Source: Rhizobium sp. 16-488-2b (GTDB lineage Bacteria; Pseudomonadota; Alphaproteobacteria; Rhizobiales; Rhizobiaceae). From it: DNA of 64,000 bases. The stretch is from contig NZ_JAGHMF010000008.1 in NCBI RefSeq assembly GCF_017741815.1, positions 334,542 to 398,541 on the forward strand. Direction: 5' to 3'. Both the position numbers and the translations under genes were made by a program. The notes below the pieces were generated by a model. The model did not search any database, was not told the origin of the DNA, and saw nothing but the letters and a program-made list of their open reading frames with translations. This document shows positions 36,475 to 46,122 of this stretch, in pieces; position 1 is the first letter of the stretch; the number at the start of each line of letters is the position of its first letter.

Positions 36475-38760
36475 TCAAAGTACCTTATCCAAAGTGATAG
36501 GCAGGTCGCGCACCCGGATGCCGGTCGCGTTGTAAACGGCGTTGGCGACTGCCGCGCCTACCCCCGTAATACCGATCTCGCCAATGCCGCGCGCGCCCAT
36601 CGGCGCCTGCGGATCAGGGGTGTTCGTGTATAAGATGTCGATCGTCGGAACGTCCATCTGCACTGGCACATGATATTCAGCAAGCGAAGCATTGACGATC
36701 CTGCCAGTCCGCTCGTCGAAATTTGTCTCTTCGGTAAGCGCCAGACCAATACCCATCACGATGCCGCCCTTGAACTGGCTGGTTGCCGTCTTGGCGTTAA
36801 GGATCTGGCCGGCGTCGAAAGAGCCGAGAAAACGCGACACGCGGATTTCGCCCGTCAGGGCACTGACCTTGACCTCACAGAACTGAGCCCCGTAGGAGTG
36901 CATGGAGAAGGCCTCCATCTCCGCCGGCGGCGGTGCCTCGGCCTGACAGGCCAGTTCATCGCGGCCGGCACGGTTTAGAATGGACTGATAACTCTCGAAA
37001 CGGTCCGGATCGTCGCGATGGCCAAGACCACCATCGCGTGGCTCGACATCGGCGAGCGAAAGTCCGGCCAGTGGCGAGTCGTTGCCGGCGAGCTTGATCA
37101 ACTCCTCGACAAAGACTTCCGTCGCCGCGATCACCGCACCGCCGATCGATGCAGTCTGGGTCGATCCACCGGCGATTACCCCACGCGGCAGGCTGCTGTC
37201 GCCGTATTCAAAAGTGACTTTCTCCATCGGCACTCCGAGACGGGCGGCGATGTGCTGAGCCTGGGCTGTCGCCGTGCCCATGCCCATGTCGTGCACCGCG
37301 GTCGAGACGGTGACCTGACCTTCCGCCGTCAGCCTGATCTTTACCGCGCCACCAGGGAAGCGATGATAGGGATAGGTCGCGGTGGCGCAGCCCATGCCGA
37401 TCAGCCATTCGCCCTCGCGTTTCTGCCGCGGCGTCCGGCTGCGGTTCCGCCAGCCGAAACGCTCGGCGCCCTGTTCATAGGCTTCGATCAAGTAGCGTGA
37501 CGAAAACGGTTTGCCTGTGGTCGGGTCCTTTTCCGGCTCGATCCGACGACGCAATTCGATCGGGTCGAGGCCCAGTTTTTCTGCCAGCTCGTCGAGCGCA
37601 CATTCGAGCGCAAAGGTCCCGACGGACTCACCGGGTGCACGCATAAAAGTGTTGGCGAGCATGTCCATGTCGGCGACATCCTGCGCGAGCTTGAATGTCT
37701 TGGCCGCGTAGAGATGGCGAGCCGGGAAGGTGAACTGTTCCGGGCAGGAATTGTGCAGTGTCATTGCCGCGGTGCCGGTATGGATCAGCGCATCCAGCGT
37801 GCCATCCGCCCGGGCCCCGAGTGCAACTCTCTGCTCCGTCACCGTGCGACCGCCAACAATCCGAAAAACGCCTTCGCGTGAGAGCATGATGCGCACCGGC
37901 CGCTCGGCGAGTCTGGATGCCGCGATGGCAAGGATTTGATGATCCCACAGACATTTGCCGCCGAAACCGCCACCGACATAGGGTGAGGTCACGCGCACTT
38001 TGCCGGGTTCGAGGCCGAAAATGTCGCCGAGTTGGCCGGCAGTCAGATCAATCAACTGGCTGGCATCATGCAAGTGCAGCGCGTCACCCTTCCAGGCCAC
38101 CGTCGCCGCATGCAGTTCGATGGCATTGTGGTTGTGCCGCGGGGTCCGATAGGTCAGATCCACCTTGACCTCGGCGTTGGCGAGCGCTTTTTCGGCATCG
38201 CCGATCTCCAGCACCGGCGGCTGACCAAGCAGCGTTTCCAACTGCCGCGGCGTTTGTTTCGCCTCATCGAACGAAGTCACGGCAGGCAGGCTTGCGTAGC
38301 TCGCCTTGATCAGCGAGGCCGCATAATCCGCCTGCTCCTGCGTTTCGGCCAAAACGAGGGCTATGGGCTGGCCATTCCAGTGGATCTCGTCATTCTGCAT
38401 CACCGGCAGGTCGCTGGCGCCGGCAGCCGTCGGAGAAGACATCATCAACGACGGCGCCGTCATGCGCGGCGCATTGTGATAGGTCATGACGAGAATGACG
38501 CCCGGCGCCGCTTCCGCAGCCGCCACGTCGAGCTTGGTGATTTTTCCGCGCGCAATGCTGGTGAAGGCAAGTGCCGCATAGCTTATGTTTTCATAAGCAA
38601 ACTCGGCGGCAAAACGCGCCTTTCCCTGTACCTTCAAAGGACCATCGACACGCGAGACAGGCTGCCCGAGAGCGCCATGTTTGCGCAGCATCGGATCGGG
38701 TGTGACAGCAGGTTGCCAGCGGCCGGGCTTGTTGCTATCGGCTTCAGGTTGGACGCTCAT
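36475..38760 (-). CDS. Aldehyde/xanthine-oxidase-family molybdopterin-binding subunit (PaoC-like)
   Basis: 761 residues, the large catalytic subunit of a heterotrimeric molybdenum hydroxylase. Signs: LGQPVSRVDGPLKVQGKARFA at the start, the molybdopterin loop YVGGGFGGKCLWDH, ESVGTFALECALDELAEKLG and the active-site Glu region GARGIGEIGITGV near 720. This size and arrangement match the periplasmic aldehyde oxidoreductase PaoC/YagR of E. coli. It overlaps the FAD subunit gene by four bases. Substrates are probably aromatic or aliphatic aldehydes. Confidence 0.88.
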   Translation of the reverse strand: MSVQPEADSNKPGRWQPAVTPDPMLRKHGALGQPVSRVDGPLKVQGKARFAAEFAYENISYAALAFTSIARGKITKLDVAAAEAAPGVILVMTYHNAPRMTAPSLMMSSPTAAGASDLPVMQNDEIHWNGQPIALVLAETQEQADYAASLIKASYASLPAVTSFDEAKQTPRQLETLLGQPPVLEIGDAEKALANAEVKVDLTYRTPRHNHNAIELHAATVAWKGDALHLHDASQLIDLTAGQLGDIFGLEPGKVRVTSPYVGGGFGGKCLWDHQILAIAASRLAERPVRIMLSREGVFRIVGGRTVTEQRVALGARADGTLDALIHTGTAAMTLHNSCPEQFTFPARHLYAAKTFKLAQDVADMDMLANTFMRAPGESVGTFALECALDELAEKLGLDPIELRRRIEPEKDPTTGKPFSSRYLIEAYEQGAERFGWRNRSRTPRQKREGEWLIGMGCATATYPYHRFPGGAVKIRLTAEGQVTVSTAVHDMGMGTATAQAQHIAARLGVPMEKVTFEYGDSSLPRGVIAGGSTQTASIGGAVIAATEVFVEELIKLAGNDSPLAGLSLADVEPRDGGLGHRDDPDRFESYQSILNRAGRDELACQAEAPPPAEMEAFSMHSYGAQFCEVKVSALTGEIRVSRFLGSFDAGQILNAKTATSQFKGGIVMGIGLALTEETNFDERTGRIVNASLAEYHVPVQMDVPTIDILYTNTPDPQAPMGARGIGEIGITGVGAAVANAVYNATGIRVRDLPITLDKVL

Positions 38761-39746
38761 GCGTTGTCTCCCTTCAATTCGTCAAGCACGGCGACTATCG
38801 TGCGTTTCGCCAGTTCGATCTTGAACCCATTTTCGCTGAGAGCGACGGCATCGGCGAGTTCGGCCTCGGCGGCAGCGCGGAAGCTTTCCGTGCCGGCAAG
38901 CTGTCCCTTCAGCGCGGCTTCCGCCTTCATCGCTCGCCATGGCTTGTGGGCAACGCCGCCTAGCGCGAGGCGCACGTCACGCACCGTGCCCGCTTCGTCG
39001 ATATCGAGCGCGACGGCGACCGATATCAGCGCGAAGGCATAGCTGGCGCGATCGCGAACCTTTCGGTAGGTCGAGCGGTGTGCAAAGCCGAGCGGCGGGA
39101 TTTCGATAGCCGTGATCAATTCATCAGGCTGCAATTCCGTCTCAATCTCGGGACGATCGCCCGGCAGACGATGCAGTTCTGCCAGCGGCATGCTGCGGCT
39201 ACCGGCCGGTCCCTGCAGATGAACCACCGCGTCAAGCGCGACGAGAGCGACGCACATGTCCGAGGGATGAGTGGCGACACAGCTATCGGATGCACCGAGA
39301 ATAGCGTGGTAGCGATTGAACCCTTCAAGCGCGTCGCATCCAACTTGCGGCTGGCGTTTGTTGCAGCGCGCCGCGTTGTCGTAAAAATAGCGACAGCGGG
39401 TGCGTTGCAGAATATTGCCGCCGACCGTCGCGACGTTACGGATCTGCGCGCTTGCGCCCGCCAGGATGGAGCGCGAAAGCAACGGGAAATCGGACCGAAC
39501 CGCAGGATGCGCGGCGAGCGCCGTGTTTTTCGCTGAAGCGCCGATCAGGAGGCTGCCGTCGGCACGCTGTTCGATATCGCCGGGAAGGTGTGTGACATCG
39601 ACGAGCATCTCCGGCTGTTCGACCGTTTCACGCATCAGATCGACGAGGTTTGTGCCACCGCCCAGATACTTCGCGGCGGGGCCGGCCTTTTTCAGGGTGA
39701 TAGCGGAAGCGGCGTCGGACGCCTGCTGATAGGAAAAGATATTCAT
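38757..39746 (-). CDS. FAD-binding subunit of molybdenum hydroxylase (PaoB-like)
   Basis: 329 residues. FAD-binding YLGGGTNLVDLMRETV (about 30-45) and ATVGGNILQRTRC. The segment CRYFYDNAARCNKR..VGC with further Cys in SDSC fits the extra [4Fe-4S] cluster of PaoB/HcrB, absent from ordinary xanthine dehydrogenases. The C-terminal CO-dehydrogenase-flavoprotein domain contains LGGVAHKPWRA. Overlaps both neighbours by four bases. Confidence 0.87.
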   Translation of the reverse strand: MNIFSYQQASDAASAITLKKAGPAAKYLGGGTNLVDLMRETVEQPEMLVDVTHLPGDIEQRADGSLLIGASAKNTALAAHPAVRSDFPLLSRSILAGASAQIRNVATVGGNILQRTRCRYFYDNAARCNKRQPQVGCDALEGFNRYHAILGASDSCVATHPSDMCVALVALDAVVHLQGPAGSRSMPLAELHRLPGDRPEIETELQPDELITAIEIPPLGFAHRSTYRKVRDRASYAFALISVAVALDIDEAGTVRDVRLALGGVAHKPWRAMKAEAALKGQLAGTESFRAAAEAELADAVALSENGFKIELAKRTIVAVLDELKGDNA

Positions 39747-40276
39747 GCCCGCACCCTTTCGTCAGTCGGAGCGGCCGTCCGGTGGGCCAACGTTTCTGAG
39801 ATTGCTTCGACAATGCCGTTGTAGGCGCCGCATCGACAGAGATTGCCGCTCATGCGCTCGCGGATTTCACGCTCGTCGATCGGAGTGTCGGCTGCGGTGA
39901 GATCGCCGGTTACAGCGCTGGGGATGTTCCGTTCGATCTCGCCCGCCATCCCGATGGCGGAACAGAGCTGGCCCGGTGTGCAATAGCCGCATTGAAAGCC
40001 GTCATGTTCGATAAAGGCTTGCTGCAGCGGATGGAGATTGCCATTGACCGCAAGCCCTTCGACCGTGGTGATGCTGCGACCCTGATACTGAACCGCCAGT
40101 GCCAGACAGGAATTGATCCGTTCGCCATCCACCAACACGGTGCAGGCGCCGCATGCTCCTTGATCGCAACCCTTCTTGGTCCCCATCAAACCCAGATAAT
40201 TGCGCATGAGATCGAGCAATGAGGTGCGGATGTCCGCTTCCACCTCGATATCCTCTCCATTGATGATAAAATGCAT
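39743..40276 (-). CDS. [2Fe-2S] subunit of molybdenum hydroxylase (PaoA-like)
   Basis: 177 residues from ATG 40276, which follows GGAGATGTCTC. Plant-ferredoxin-type cluster CDQGACGAC..INSC, and the second C-terminal cluster CGYCTPGQ and CRCGAY. The E. coli protein has a Tat leader; this one does not, starting directly MHFIINGEDIEV, so the complex may stay in the cytoplasm. A longer frame to 40426 has no signal peptide either. Confidence 0.88.
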   Translation of the reverse strand: MHFIINGEDIEVEADIRTSLLDLMRNYLGLMGTKKGCDQGACGACTVLVDGERINSCLALAVQYQGRSITTVEGLAVNGNLHPLQQAFIEHDGFQCGYCTPGQLCSAIGMAGEIERNIPSAVTGDLTAADTPIDEREIRERMSGNLCRCGAYNGIVEAISETLAHRTAAPTDERVRA

Positions 40277-40433
40277 GAGACATCTCCTTTGACTGAAGAG
40301 CATTGGCGCTTGAAAAGCATTGGCAATGGTGAGCCGCAGGAACGAAACGGATGTTCGCGGCCATTTGATCCCCCCGTGAGACGAGAATTTTGCCGGTTTC
40401 GAGCAACGCGCCCGCCCACCGGACAAAATTCGG

Positions 40434-41453
40434 TCAAGCCCGCATCAATGCGGCTTGGCGACAAGCGGCAATATCCGCAACCACCGAAAGCGCCAGCGAA
40501 TGGGCGTCACGGGCACGGCCGAACAGGCCGATCGGCGCCTTGATCCGGTCGATCGCCTCCTGCGAATGTCCCTGTTCTCGAAGCCGCTCCATCCTCTTTT
40601 CGTGGGTTCGACTGCTGCCCAAGGCACCCAAATAAAACGGCTGGCCACGCAAGGCGGCTTCGAGAATCGGCATTTCAAGGTCCAGATCGTGCTGTAGGAG
40701 CGCAACGGCAGTGTCCGCATCGATCAGCGTGTCGTCAGGTGGCTCGCCGGCGGCTGCATCATATTGAAGGACATCGTAACCTGCAGCCTGCGCCACCTTC
40801 GCGGCAATCTCGACCTCCAGCGTGCGGCCTGAAAGGAGAACTCGGACAGCAGGGTGGTAAAATGTCAGAAAAGCCTCACCATCCCAACCCGTGTCAGCCT
40901 TTCCTGAAACGACGGAAAGCGATTGGTTGCTCGGACTATAAGCCAAGCCAACATATCGCCGACAGCCCAGCCCTTCGATCACATCTCGGATCGGTCGAAT
41001 GTCTCGCACAATGTGAACGGCAACGGTAACCCCGCCTCCACACGGCAAGACAATATCGAAGAACGGGGAACCCTCGCCCAGCATGACGAACCGATCACAC
41101 CCTTGGGATATCGCCTGCAAGGCTTCGGCAGCAACTGCCGCCTCGGTACAGCCGCCGGAGACGTAACCGCAGTACAAGCCGTCATCGGCCACCACCATAT
41201 GAGCGCCCAGAGCACGTGACGAACCGCCGCGAATTTCGACGAGCGTGCAGAACGCAACTTGTCGGCCCGCGAGCGTTGCCTTCACCGCGAAATCGAGAAC
41301 CTCGACCGTAGAATCCGTCGAGAACGCTTTGGCCGGCGCGGGCGATATCTTCTCGCCGAAAGGTCGTTCGAGTTGTGGCTGTCGATCGTTTAGCCGCTCA
41401 GGGAACGCCTGTCGACCTTCTGGGTTACGATCCCCTCGGTGTGTCGATATCAT
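40434..41453 (-). CDS. XdhC/CoxI-family molybdenum-enzyme maturation protein
   Basis: 339 residues. N-terminal XdhC_CoxI part (VEIRGGSSRALGAHMVVA, GYVSGGCTEAAVAAEAL) and C-terminal Rossmann part (LGALGSSRTHEKR, KAPIGLFGRARDAHSLALSV). Such chaperones bind and sulfurate the molybdopterin cofactor and insert it into the large subunit, as PaoD does for PaoABC. It is the first gene of the minus operon. ATG 41453 follows GGGAG better than the TTG at 41459. Confidence 0.87.
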   Translation of the reverse strand: MISTHRGDRNPEGRQAFPERLNDRQPQLERPFGEKISPAPAKAFSTDSTVEVLDFAVKATLAGRQVAFCTLVEIRGGSSRALGAHMVVADDGLYCGYVSGGCTEAAVAAEALQAISQGCDRFVMLGEGSPFFDIVLPCGGGVTVAVHIVRDIRPIRDVIEGLGCRRYVGLAYSPSNQSLSVVSGKADTGWDGEAFLTFYHPAVRVLLSGRTLEVEIAAKVAQAAGYDVLQYDAAAGEPPDDTLIDADTAVALLQHDLDLEMPILEAALRGQPFYLGALGSSRTHEKRMERLREQGHSQEAIDRIKAPIGLFGRARDAHSLALSVVADIAACRQAALMRA

Positions 41454-41609
41454 AATCAAACGCTCCCACCGACCGCAGCGTGCCTAGCCTCAAACGTCGG
41501 GAACACTTGGAATTCGCGAACATCACAGGTTGACATAGCAACCCGTTCCACCAGTTTGGACATGACATCCATCCCAATCCTCACTAGAAATTGGATGGCA
41601 CCCCGACAC

Positions 41610-41629
41610 AAACGGAGGAGCCTCCGTTT
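41610..41629. promoter_or_regulatory. TetR-type palindromic operator
   Basis: Perfect 9-base arms AAACGGAGG and CCTCCGTTT around AG, in the divergent region between xdhC and the TetR gene. The symmetry and length are typical for TetR-family operators. Confidence 0.72.
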
Positions 41630-41679
41630 ATAGGTAGTGGCTGGCGAAGTTTCGTCAAGCCCCGTCGTGGGGTGGGAAA

Positions 41680-42279
41680 TTGTTACCGAAAGAGGATGCA
41701 TCGCAAGCGCAGGAACAGCCGCGGTTACGTGCCGATGCGCAACGCAATCGCGCCAAGCTGGTCGAGGTTGCCTCGCAAGCCTTTGCTGAACGCGGCGCGG
41801 ATGTTTCGCTTGAAGAGATTGCCCGGCAGGCAGGCGTCGGCATCGGTACGCTTTATCGACACTTTCCCACCCGCGAACATCTCGTCGAGGCGGCCTATCG
41901 ACATGAATTGGAGTTGCTCGCTGGCGCCGCTGCCGAGCTCTTAGCCGAAAAGGCACCCGATATTGCGCTCGATGAGTGGATGCACCGTTTCGTCAGCTAC
42001 ATGGCGGCAAAACGCGGCATGGCCAAAAGCCTGAAGCTCTTGTTCACCTCGAACGCCGCTCTCTTTACGGAGGGAACGACGCGCATGACTGCAGCGTTCG
42101 AAAAGCTTCTTCGTGCAGCGATCGAGGCGGGTACGGTGAAGGGCGATATCGTAGCGGGCGACGTTCTCTACACGCTGTTCGGCATCTACTCGATCCCGGA
42201 CACGCCCGACTGGCGCGAACGGGCACACAGGATCGTTCGCCTGATCATGGACGGTTTGCGCATTCATTCAAAGGCCTGA
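41680..42279 (+). CDS. TetR-family transcriptional regulator
   Basis: 199 residues. N-terminal helix-turn-helix with VSLEEIARQAGVGIGTLYRHFPTR and a variable ligand domain. The start is uncertain: the open frame reaches a TTG at 41680 and there is no better in-frame ATG. Divergent from the molybdenum-hydroxylase operon; it is the likely repressor binding 41610-41629. The mocA-like gene follows, 39 bases on. Confidence 0.87.
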   Translation: MLPKEDASQAQEQPRLRADAQRNRAKLVEVASQAFAERGADVSLEEIARQAGVGIGTLYRHFPTREHLVEAAYRHELELLAGAAAELLAEKAPDIALDEWMHRFVSYMAAKRGMAKSLKLLFTSNAALFTEGTTRMTAAFEKLLRAAIEAGTVKGDIVAGDVLYTLFGIYSIPDTPDWRERAHRIVRLIMDGLRIHSKA

Positions 42280-42318
42280 TGATCGGCAGGCGCGGGAGAT
42301 ACGATTGGAGCGTGCTGC

Positions 42319-42975
42319 ATGACCAACGAACGGGACTTTCCAGAGCGACCACGCAGGCCTGGCATTTCAGTCGCTATCGTCATCCTTGCCGCTGGCAGAT
42401 CGAGCCGGATGTCGCCTGATATCGGCCATAAGCTGCTCGCGAAATTTGACGGCATTCCGCTGGTGCGGCGTGTCGCCTTGCGAGCGACCGAAAGCAAGGC
42501 GGAGCATGTCTATGCGGTCACGGGCTTCCGTCACGAAGACATCGAGGATTGCCTTGCCAGCCTCGACGTCACGGTCGCCTTCAATCCGGCTTTTGCGTCC
42601 GGGATGGCAAGCTCTCTGGTCGCGGGCCTGAAAATCCCCGGAGTGATGGATCATGACGGAGCTCTGATCCTCCTGGCGGACATGCCGGCCATCACGGTAG
42701 AGAACCTGGATCGGTTGATCACGACGTTCGAACGCTCAGAAGGGCGTTCGATCATCCGCGCGAGCCACGCTGGCACTCCCGGCAATCCAGTAATCCTACC
42801 AAAGGCGCTCTATCCGCAAGCTTTGACGTTGCAGGGGGATCGCGGTGCCAAGGCGCTGATTGACACCTCTGACCTCGACATATTGGAAGTCGAGATTGGG
42901 GAAGCGGCGGTCATCGATGTCGATACGCGGGAAGACCTGCAGAGACAGGGCGGCGTTTCAAGCTCAATGCGATGA
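42319..42975 (+). CDS. Molybdenum-cofactor nucleotidyltransferase (MocA/MobA-like)
   Basis: 218 residues. Nucleotide-binding VILAAGRSSRM (about 20-30), KLLAKFDGIPLVRR, and the metal-binding LLADMPAIT. MocA-type enzymes add CMP (or GMP) to molybdopterin to give the dinucleotide form used by PaoABC-type and xanthine-oxidase-family enzymes. Lying beside this operon it probably supplies the CMP form for the enzyme. Assignment as cytidylyl- versus guanylyltransferase is by context. Confidence 0.83.
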   Translation: MTNERDFPERPRRPGISVAIVILAAGRSSRMSPDIGHKLLAKFDGIPLVRRVALRATESKAEHVYAVTGFRHEDIEDCLASLDVTVAFNPAFASGMASSLVAGLKIPGVMDHDGALILLADMPAITVENLDRLITTFERSEGRSIIRASHAGTPGNPVILPKALYPQALTLQGDRGAKALIDTSDLDILEVEIGEAAVIDVDTREDLQRQGGVSSSMR

Positions 42976-43189
42976 CGACGTAGGCGGTCGAATCATTGCA
43001 CCGCCAAAGCCCATCGGACCACAGGGCTCCGCGATAGATACGAGTAGCCTTCGACCTGCCCGGAAAGCATACTTCACACGGCACCTAGCAGATGGACAGT
43101 CTGGTGCCTCTTGGCTATCGCACGGACCGCCATTTGCTTTTGGCCTCGCTGCTCTACCTCCATCGGCAGAGACAGTGGAGGAAGTACCA

Positions 43190-43570
43190 GTGCGTAAGCC
43201 GATCATATTCTTTGCATTTGCCGTGTTCGCGATGCCCGCGGGAGCGATGGCGCAATCAAGCGAGCTCGAGGATACCTGCAAATCCGTTGCCAAGAGCTTC
43301 TTCATGTCCGATCAGCTCGCCATCGGCACAGTCCAGTCCTTTCCCGAGTTGAAGCCACCGGGTGTCCGCATGTCCTACTCGACGCGCCAGGGTACGGCGC
43401 CGGCCGAGATGACCGATATTTTCGAATGCGAATTCGATAAGGCGGACAAGCCGCACAACCTAGCGCGCTTCTGCGTATCCAGCACCTGTTATTCGCCGAC
43501 CGTCGACGACGGTGATCGCAAGCGCCGCTTCGAGGAGATGCGTATTCTTCTCAGCCGCGCTGAAAAATAG
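43190..43570 (+). CDS. Small exported protein of unknown function
   Basis: 126 residues from GTG 43190, which follows GGAGG by eight bases and starts a signal peptide VRKPIIFFAFAVFAMPAGAMA-Q. The mature part has four cysteines (DTC, FECEF, RFCVSSTC). No family recognised. The next gene starts nine bases on. Confidence 0.72.
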   Translation: MRKPIIFFAFAVFAMPAGAMAQSSELEDTCKSVAKSFFMSDQLAIGTVQSFPELKPPGVRMSYSTRQGTAPAEMTDIFECEFDKADKPHNLARFCVSSTCYSPTVDDGDRKRRFEEMRILLSRAEK

Positions 43571-43579
43571 GATCGCGCC

Positions 43580-44275
43580 GTGCTTGACCTGATGCCGACC
43601 ACGCCCGACTGGCCGGAGATCGCTCTGCGTATCGGGGCGACACTGGTGGCCGGCATCTTGATTGGCGCAAACAGGGAACAAGGTGGTCACGCGGCCGGGC
43701 TGCGCACAACCACCCTTGTCGGGCTCGCGGCCTGCATCTCGATGATCCAGGCCAACATGCTGTTGGCCACGAGCCAAAGTGCCAACGGCTCGATGGATAT
43801 CCTGCGCTTTCCGCTCGGAATATTGACGGGTGTCGGCTTCATCGGCGGCGGCGCAATTCTGCGTCGCGGCGACATCGCGACCGGGGTGACGACCGCGGCA
43901 ACGCTCTGGGTGATAACAGCGATCGGGCTCTGCTTCGGAGGCGGGCAGATCGTCATCGGTTCAGCCGCCACGGCCCTCACCCTTCTCGTTCTCGCGCCGC
44001 TGAGACACATTCAGCGATGGATGTCGTGCGAAGAGAAGAGCTCAGTGACAATCAAGGTCCCGAAGGGCGCTCCCATCCCGGACATCCGAGCGGCATTGCC
44101 CCCAGATTCTACCGCCTGCTTCACCACGCTGCAGGAGATTGATGACAGCGACGCACTGATGTTCGAAATCCGGTGGACGTCCGGCCGTTCAGGTCGCGAT
44201 GCGACCGCGATCGTCGATGGATTGAGGTCGCAATTTTCGGTCATCGGGTTTGAAAATCGCTCGACCATCAACTGA
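43580..44275 (+). CDS. MgtC/SapB-family membrane protein
   Basis: 231 residues. Family signature LVAGILIGANREQGGHAAGLRTTTLVG (part quoted: GANREQGGHAAGLRTTTLV), GVGFIGGGAILRRGD and several hydrophobic segments, followed by a C-terminal cytoplasmic ACT-like part. MgtC proteins affect magnesium homeostasis and virulence/stress survival through F-ATPase in some species. The GTG start 43580 is nine bases after the preceding small gene. Function in rhizobia is not established. Confidence 0.87.
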   Translation: MLDLMPTTPDWPEIALRIGATLVAGILIGANREQGGHAAGLRTTTLVGLAACISMIQANMLLATSQSANGSMDILRFPLGILTGVGFIGGGAILRRGDIATGVTTAATLWVITAIGLCFGGGQIVIGSAATALTLLVLAPLRHIQRWMSCEEKSSVTIKVPKGAPIPDIRAALPPDSTACFTTLQEIDDSDALMFEIRWTSGRSGRDATAIVDGLRSQFSVIGFENRSTIN

Positions 44276-44321
44276 CCGACAGCCCCACCGAGCCAACAAT
44301 CGAGAAGGCCATCTCAACCGG

Positions 44322-44346
44322 GGAACACCGCCGCGCGGTCGTTGTT
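44322..44346 (+). promoter_or_regulatory. EcfG-type promoter upstream of a DUF982 gene
   Basis: GGAAC (44322) and TGTT (44343) with a 16-base spacer. The gene starts at 44405. Fits the alphaproteobacterial general-stress consensus GGAAC-N16-17-nGTT. Confidence 0.6.
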
Positions 44347-44404
44347 CGGTGTGGAGGCGACGAACGCCGTGAGGGACGATGGCGTCCCGGATTGGACGTG
44401 CAAC

Positions 44405-44662
44405 ATGACGATCAATGCCAAGCCCGTGGAAACTCACTGGGCAGCGCCTATCTCCGTGCGGATCGGCAACGGCCACTCCGAACTCATCCACGGTCCAGAC
44501 GAGGCATTGCATTACTTCCGCCACCGCTGGCCACTGACGGATTCGCTTGTGCTCGATACAGCACGGCGCCGATGCCTCCAAGCTCGAGCCTCCGGCATGC
44601 CCTGCGAGGCAGCCAAAGAGGCAGTCATCGCCGCGGCGATCGAAGCGAACGTGCTTGCCTGA
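44405..44662 (+). CDS. DUF982 protein
   Basis: 85 residues from ATG 44405. Recognised by HWAAPISVRIGNG, DEALHYFRHRWP and ARRRCLQA..AAKEAVIAAAIEA. DUF982 members are small rhizobial proteins of unknown function. An EcfG-type promoter precedes it, as for the second DUF982 gene at 57541. Starts upstream (44342) are in frame but make the protein extend beyond the family pattern. Confidence 0.77.
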   Translation: MTINAKPVETHWAAPISVRIGNGHSELIHGPDEALHYFRHRWPLTDSLVLDTARRRCLQARASGMPCEAAKEAVIAAAIEANVLA

Positions 44663-44834
44663 CGCTAGTGCCTTGCCATAGCGCCATTCGCAACTCGCTA
44701 AATTCGCGATCGAGAATGTACGTTCCATGACCATCGCTGGCAAACCGCAGCGACTCGCACCAGTTATTCGCTGAACCACCCTTGGGTTGAGTGGCCGCTT
44801 ACCGGGGTAACGAACTTGAAAGGCGCATAACACG

Positions 44835-45188
44835 ATGAATTCTACTGAATTGACGGATGAACCCGGCATCTGGACGTGGTGCCTGGAAAGGAATGTTCTT
44901 TACGCAGATACTGCGTTGGCCGACCTCTTTGGTCTCGATGCCGATGAGACACTGGTCGGGCTGCCCGTTGACCGCTATGTCGACCGTATTCATCCCGACG
45001 ACCGAGGCCGTGTCGCCAAGTCGATGTCGGACGCCGTCATTGGTGGCATGCCATACTTTGAGGAGTATCGAGTGGAGGATGGTTTTGGCGAAACACGACA
45101 CGTCGTCGCGCTCGGCCGATGCTTCCGCGACAGATCCGGAAACCCTGTTCACTATGCAGGCATAACCTATCCGCTCGATGCGCTCTGA
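44835..45188 (+). CDS. Single PAS-domain protein
   Basis: 117 residues, a PAS fold with WTWCLERNVLYADTALADLFGLD, the RIHPDDRGRV segment, EYRVEDGFGETRHVVALGR and YAGITYPLDAL. No output domain, so it is probably a stand-alone sensor or the cofactor-binding half of a signalling system. Preceded by a 170-base gap. Confidence 0.72.
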   Translation: MNSTELTDEPGIWTWCLERNVLYADTALADLFGLDADETLVGLPVDRYVDRIHPDDRGRVAKSMSDAVIGGMPYFEEYRVEDGFGETRHVVALGRCFRDRSGNPVHYAGITYPLDAL

Positions 45189-45378
45189 GCCCAGCCCGAC
45201 AACCAGCGCCAAAGCCGTTCCCAGCCAATTACATGACAGCGCAAATTCCGTAGAAGCAAAGGCTTAGCTCTCACAGGCGCTCAATTGTCGAAACCGCACA
45301 GACGCGGTCGCCCTATGGAATAGCCAAGCCTTTCCCGCCTATTGTCAGCGCCGGGGCCGATAGATCGGCGACTCGGGG

Positions 45379-46122
45379 ATGGCAATGGCAGGCTTTGAAA
45401 TGACGGACATCAGGAACAGGATCTTACGCGCCCTTCCTGAAAACAGTCTGTCCGCCCTGATCCCCCATCTGCAACCAGTCGAACTGCCGTCGCGAAAGGT
45501 ACTGGTGCAGACCAACGAGCGGCCCTTCCATGCTTATTTCATCGAAAGCGGCCTCGCCTCGATGATCGCGATGAGTGCCGACGGTGAAAGCGTCGAGGTT
45601 GGACATATAGGCTTCGAGGGCATGTCCGCCGCCCATATCGTACTTGGCGCCGACACAACGCCGAACCGGACCTTCATGCAGGTGGCAGGGCATGGTTATG
45701 CTCTGCCTATAGACTGTCTGCGGCAGGCTACCGACGCCGACGCGCTGCTGCTCGAACTGCTGCTGCGGTACAACCACTATGCCGCACTGCAACTCGCCAA
45801 CTCCGCCTTGGCGAACGCCCGTTACAGCATTAACGAAAGGCTGTCGCGCTGGCTGCTTATGGTGCAAGATCGGCTGTTGCGCGATGATCTCCCGCTCACC
45901 CATGAGTTCTTGGCGCTTATGCTCGGCGTGCGACGGTCCGGCATCACCAACGAACTGCACATCCTCGAGGGCATACATGCGATAAGGGCGACCCGTGGGA
46001 ATGTCCGCATTCTCGACCGGCGGAAGCTGGAGACCATCGCCGCCGGCAGTTACGGTACGCCGGAAGCAATCTATGAGGACCTGTTTCGCAAGCCGTTGAA
46101 TGGAACTATTCGGCCTCGCTGA
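45379..46122 (+). CDS. Crp/Fnr-family regulator, paralogue 1
   Basis: 247 residues. Cyclic-nucleotide-binding-like domain (VELPSRKVLVQTNER) and a C-terminal helix-turn-helix LTHEFLALMLGVRRSGITNELHILEG. No Cys cluster of the FNR type is seen. Converges with, and overlaps by 17 bases, the DUF6894 gene on the other strand. Four such proteins occur in 45-53 kb. Confidence 0.87.
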   Translation: MAMAGFEMTDIRNRILRALPENSLSALIPHLQPVELPSRKVLVQTNERPFHAYFIESGLASMIAMSADGESVEVGHIGFEGMSAAHIVLGADTTPNRTFMQVAGHGYALPIDCLRQATDADALLLELLLRYNHYAALQLANSALANARYSINERLSRWLLMVQDRLLRDDLPLTHEFLALMLGVRRSGITNELHILEGIHAIRATRGNVRILDRRKLETIAAGSYGTPEAIYEDLFRKPLNGTIRPR

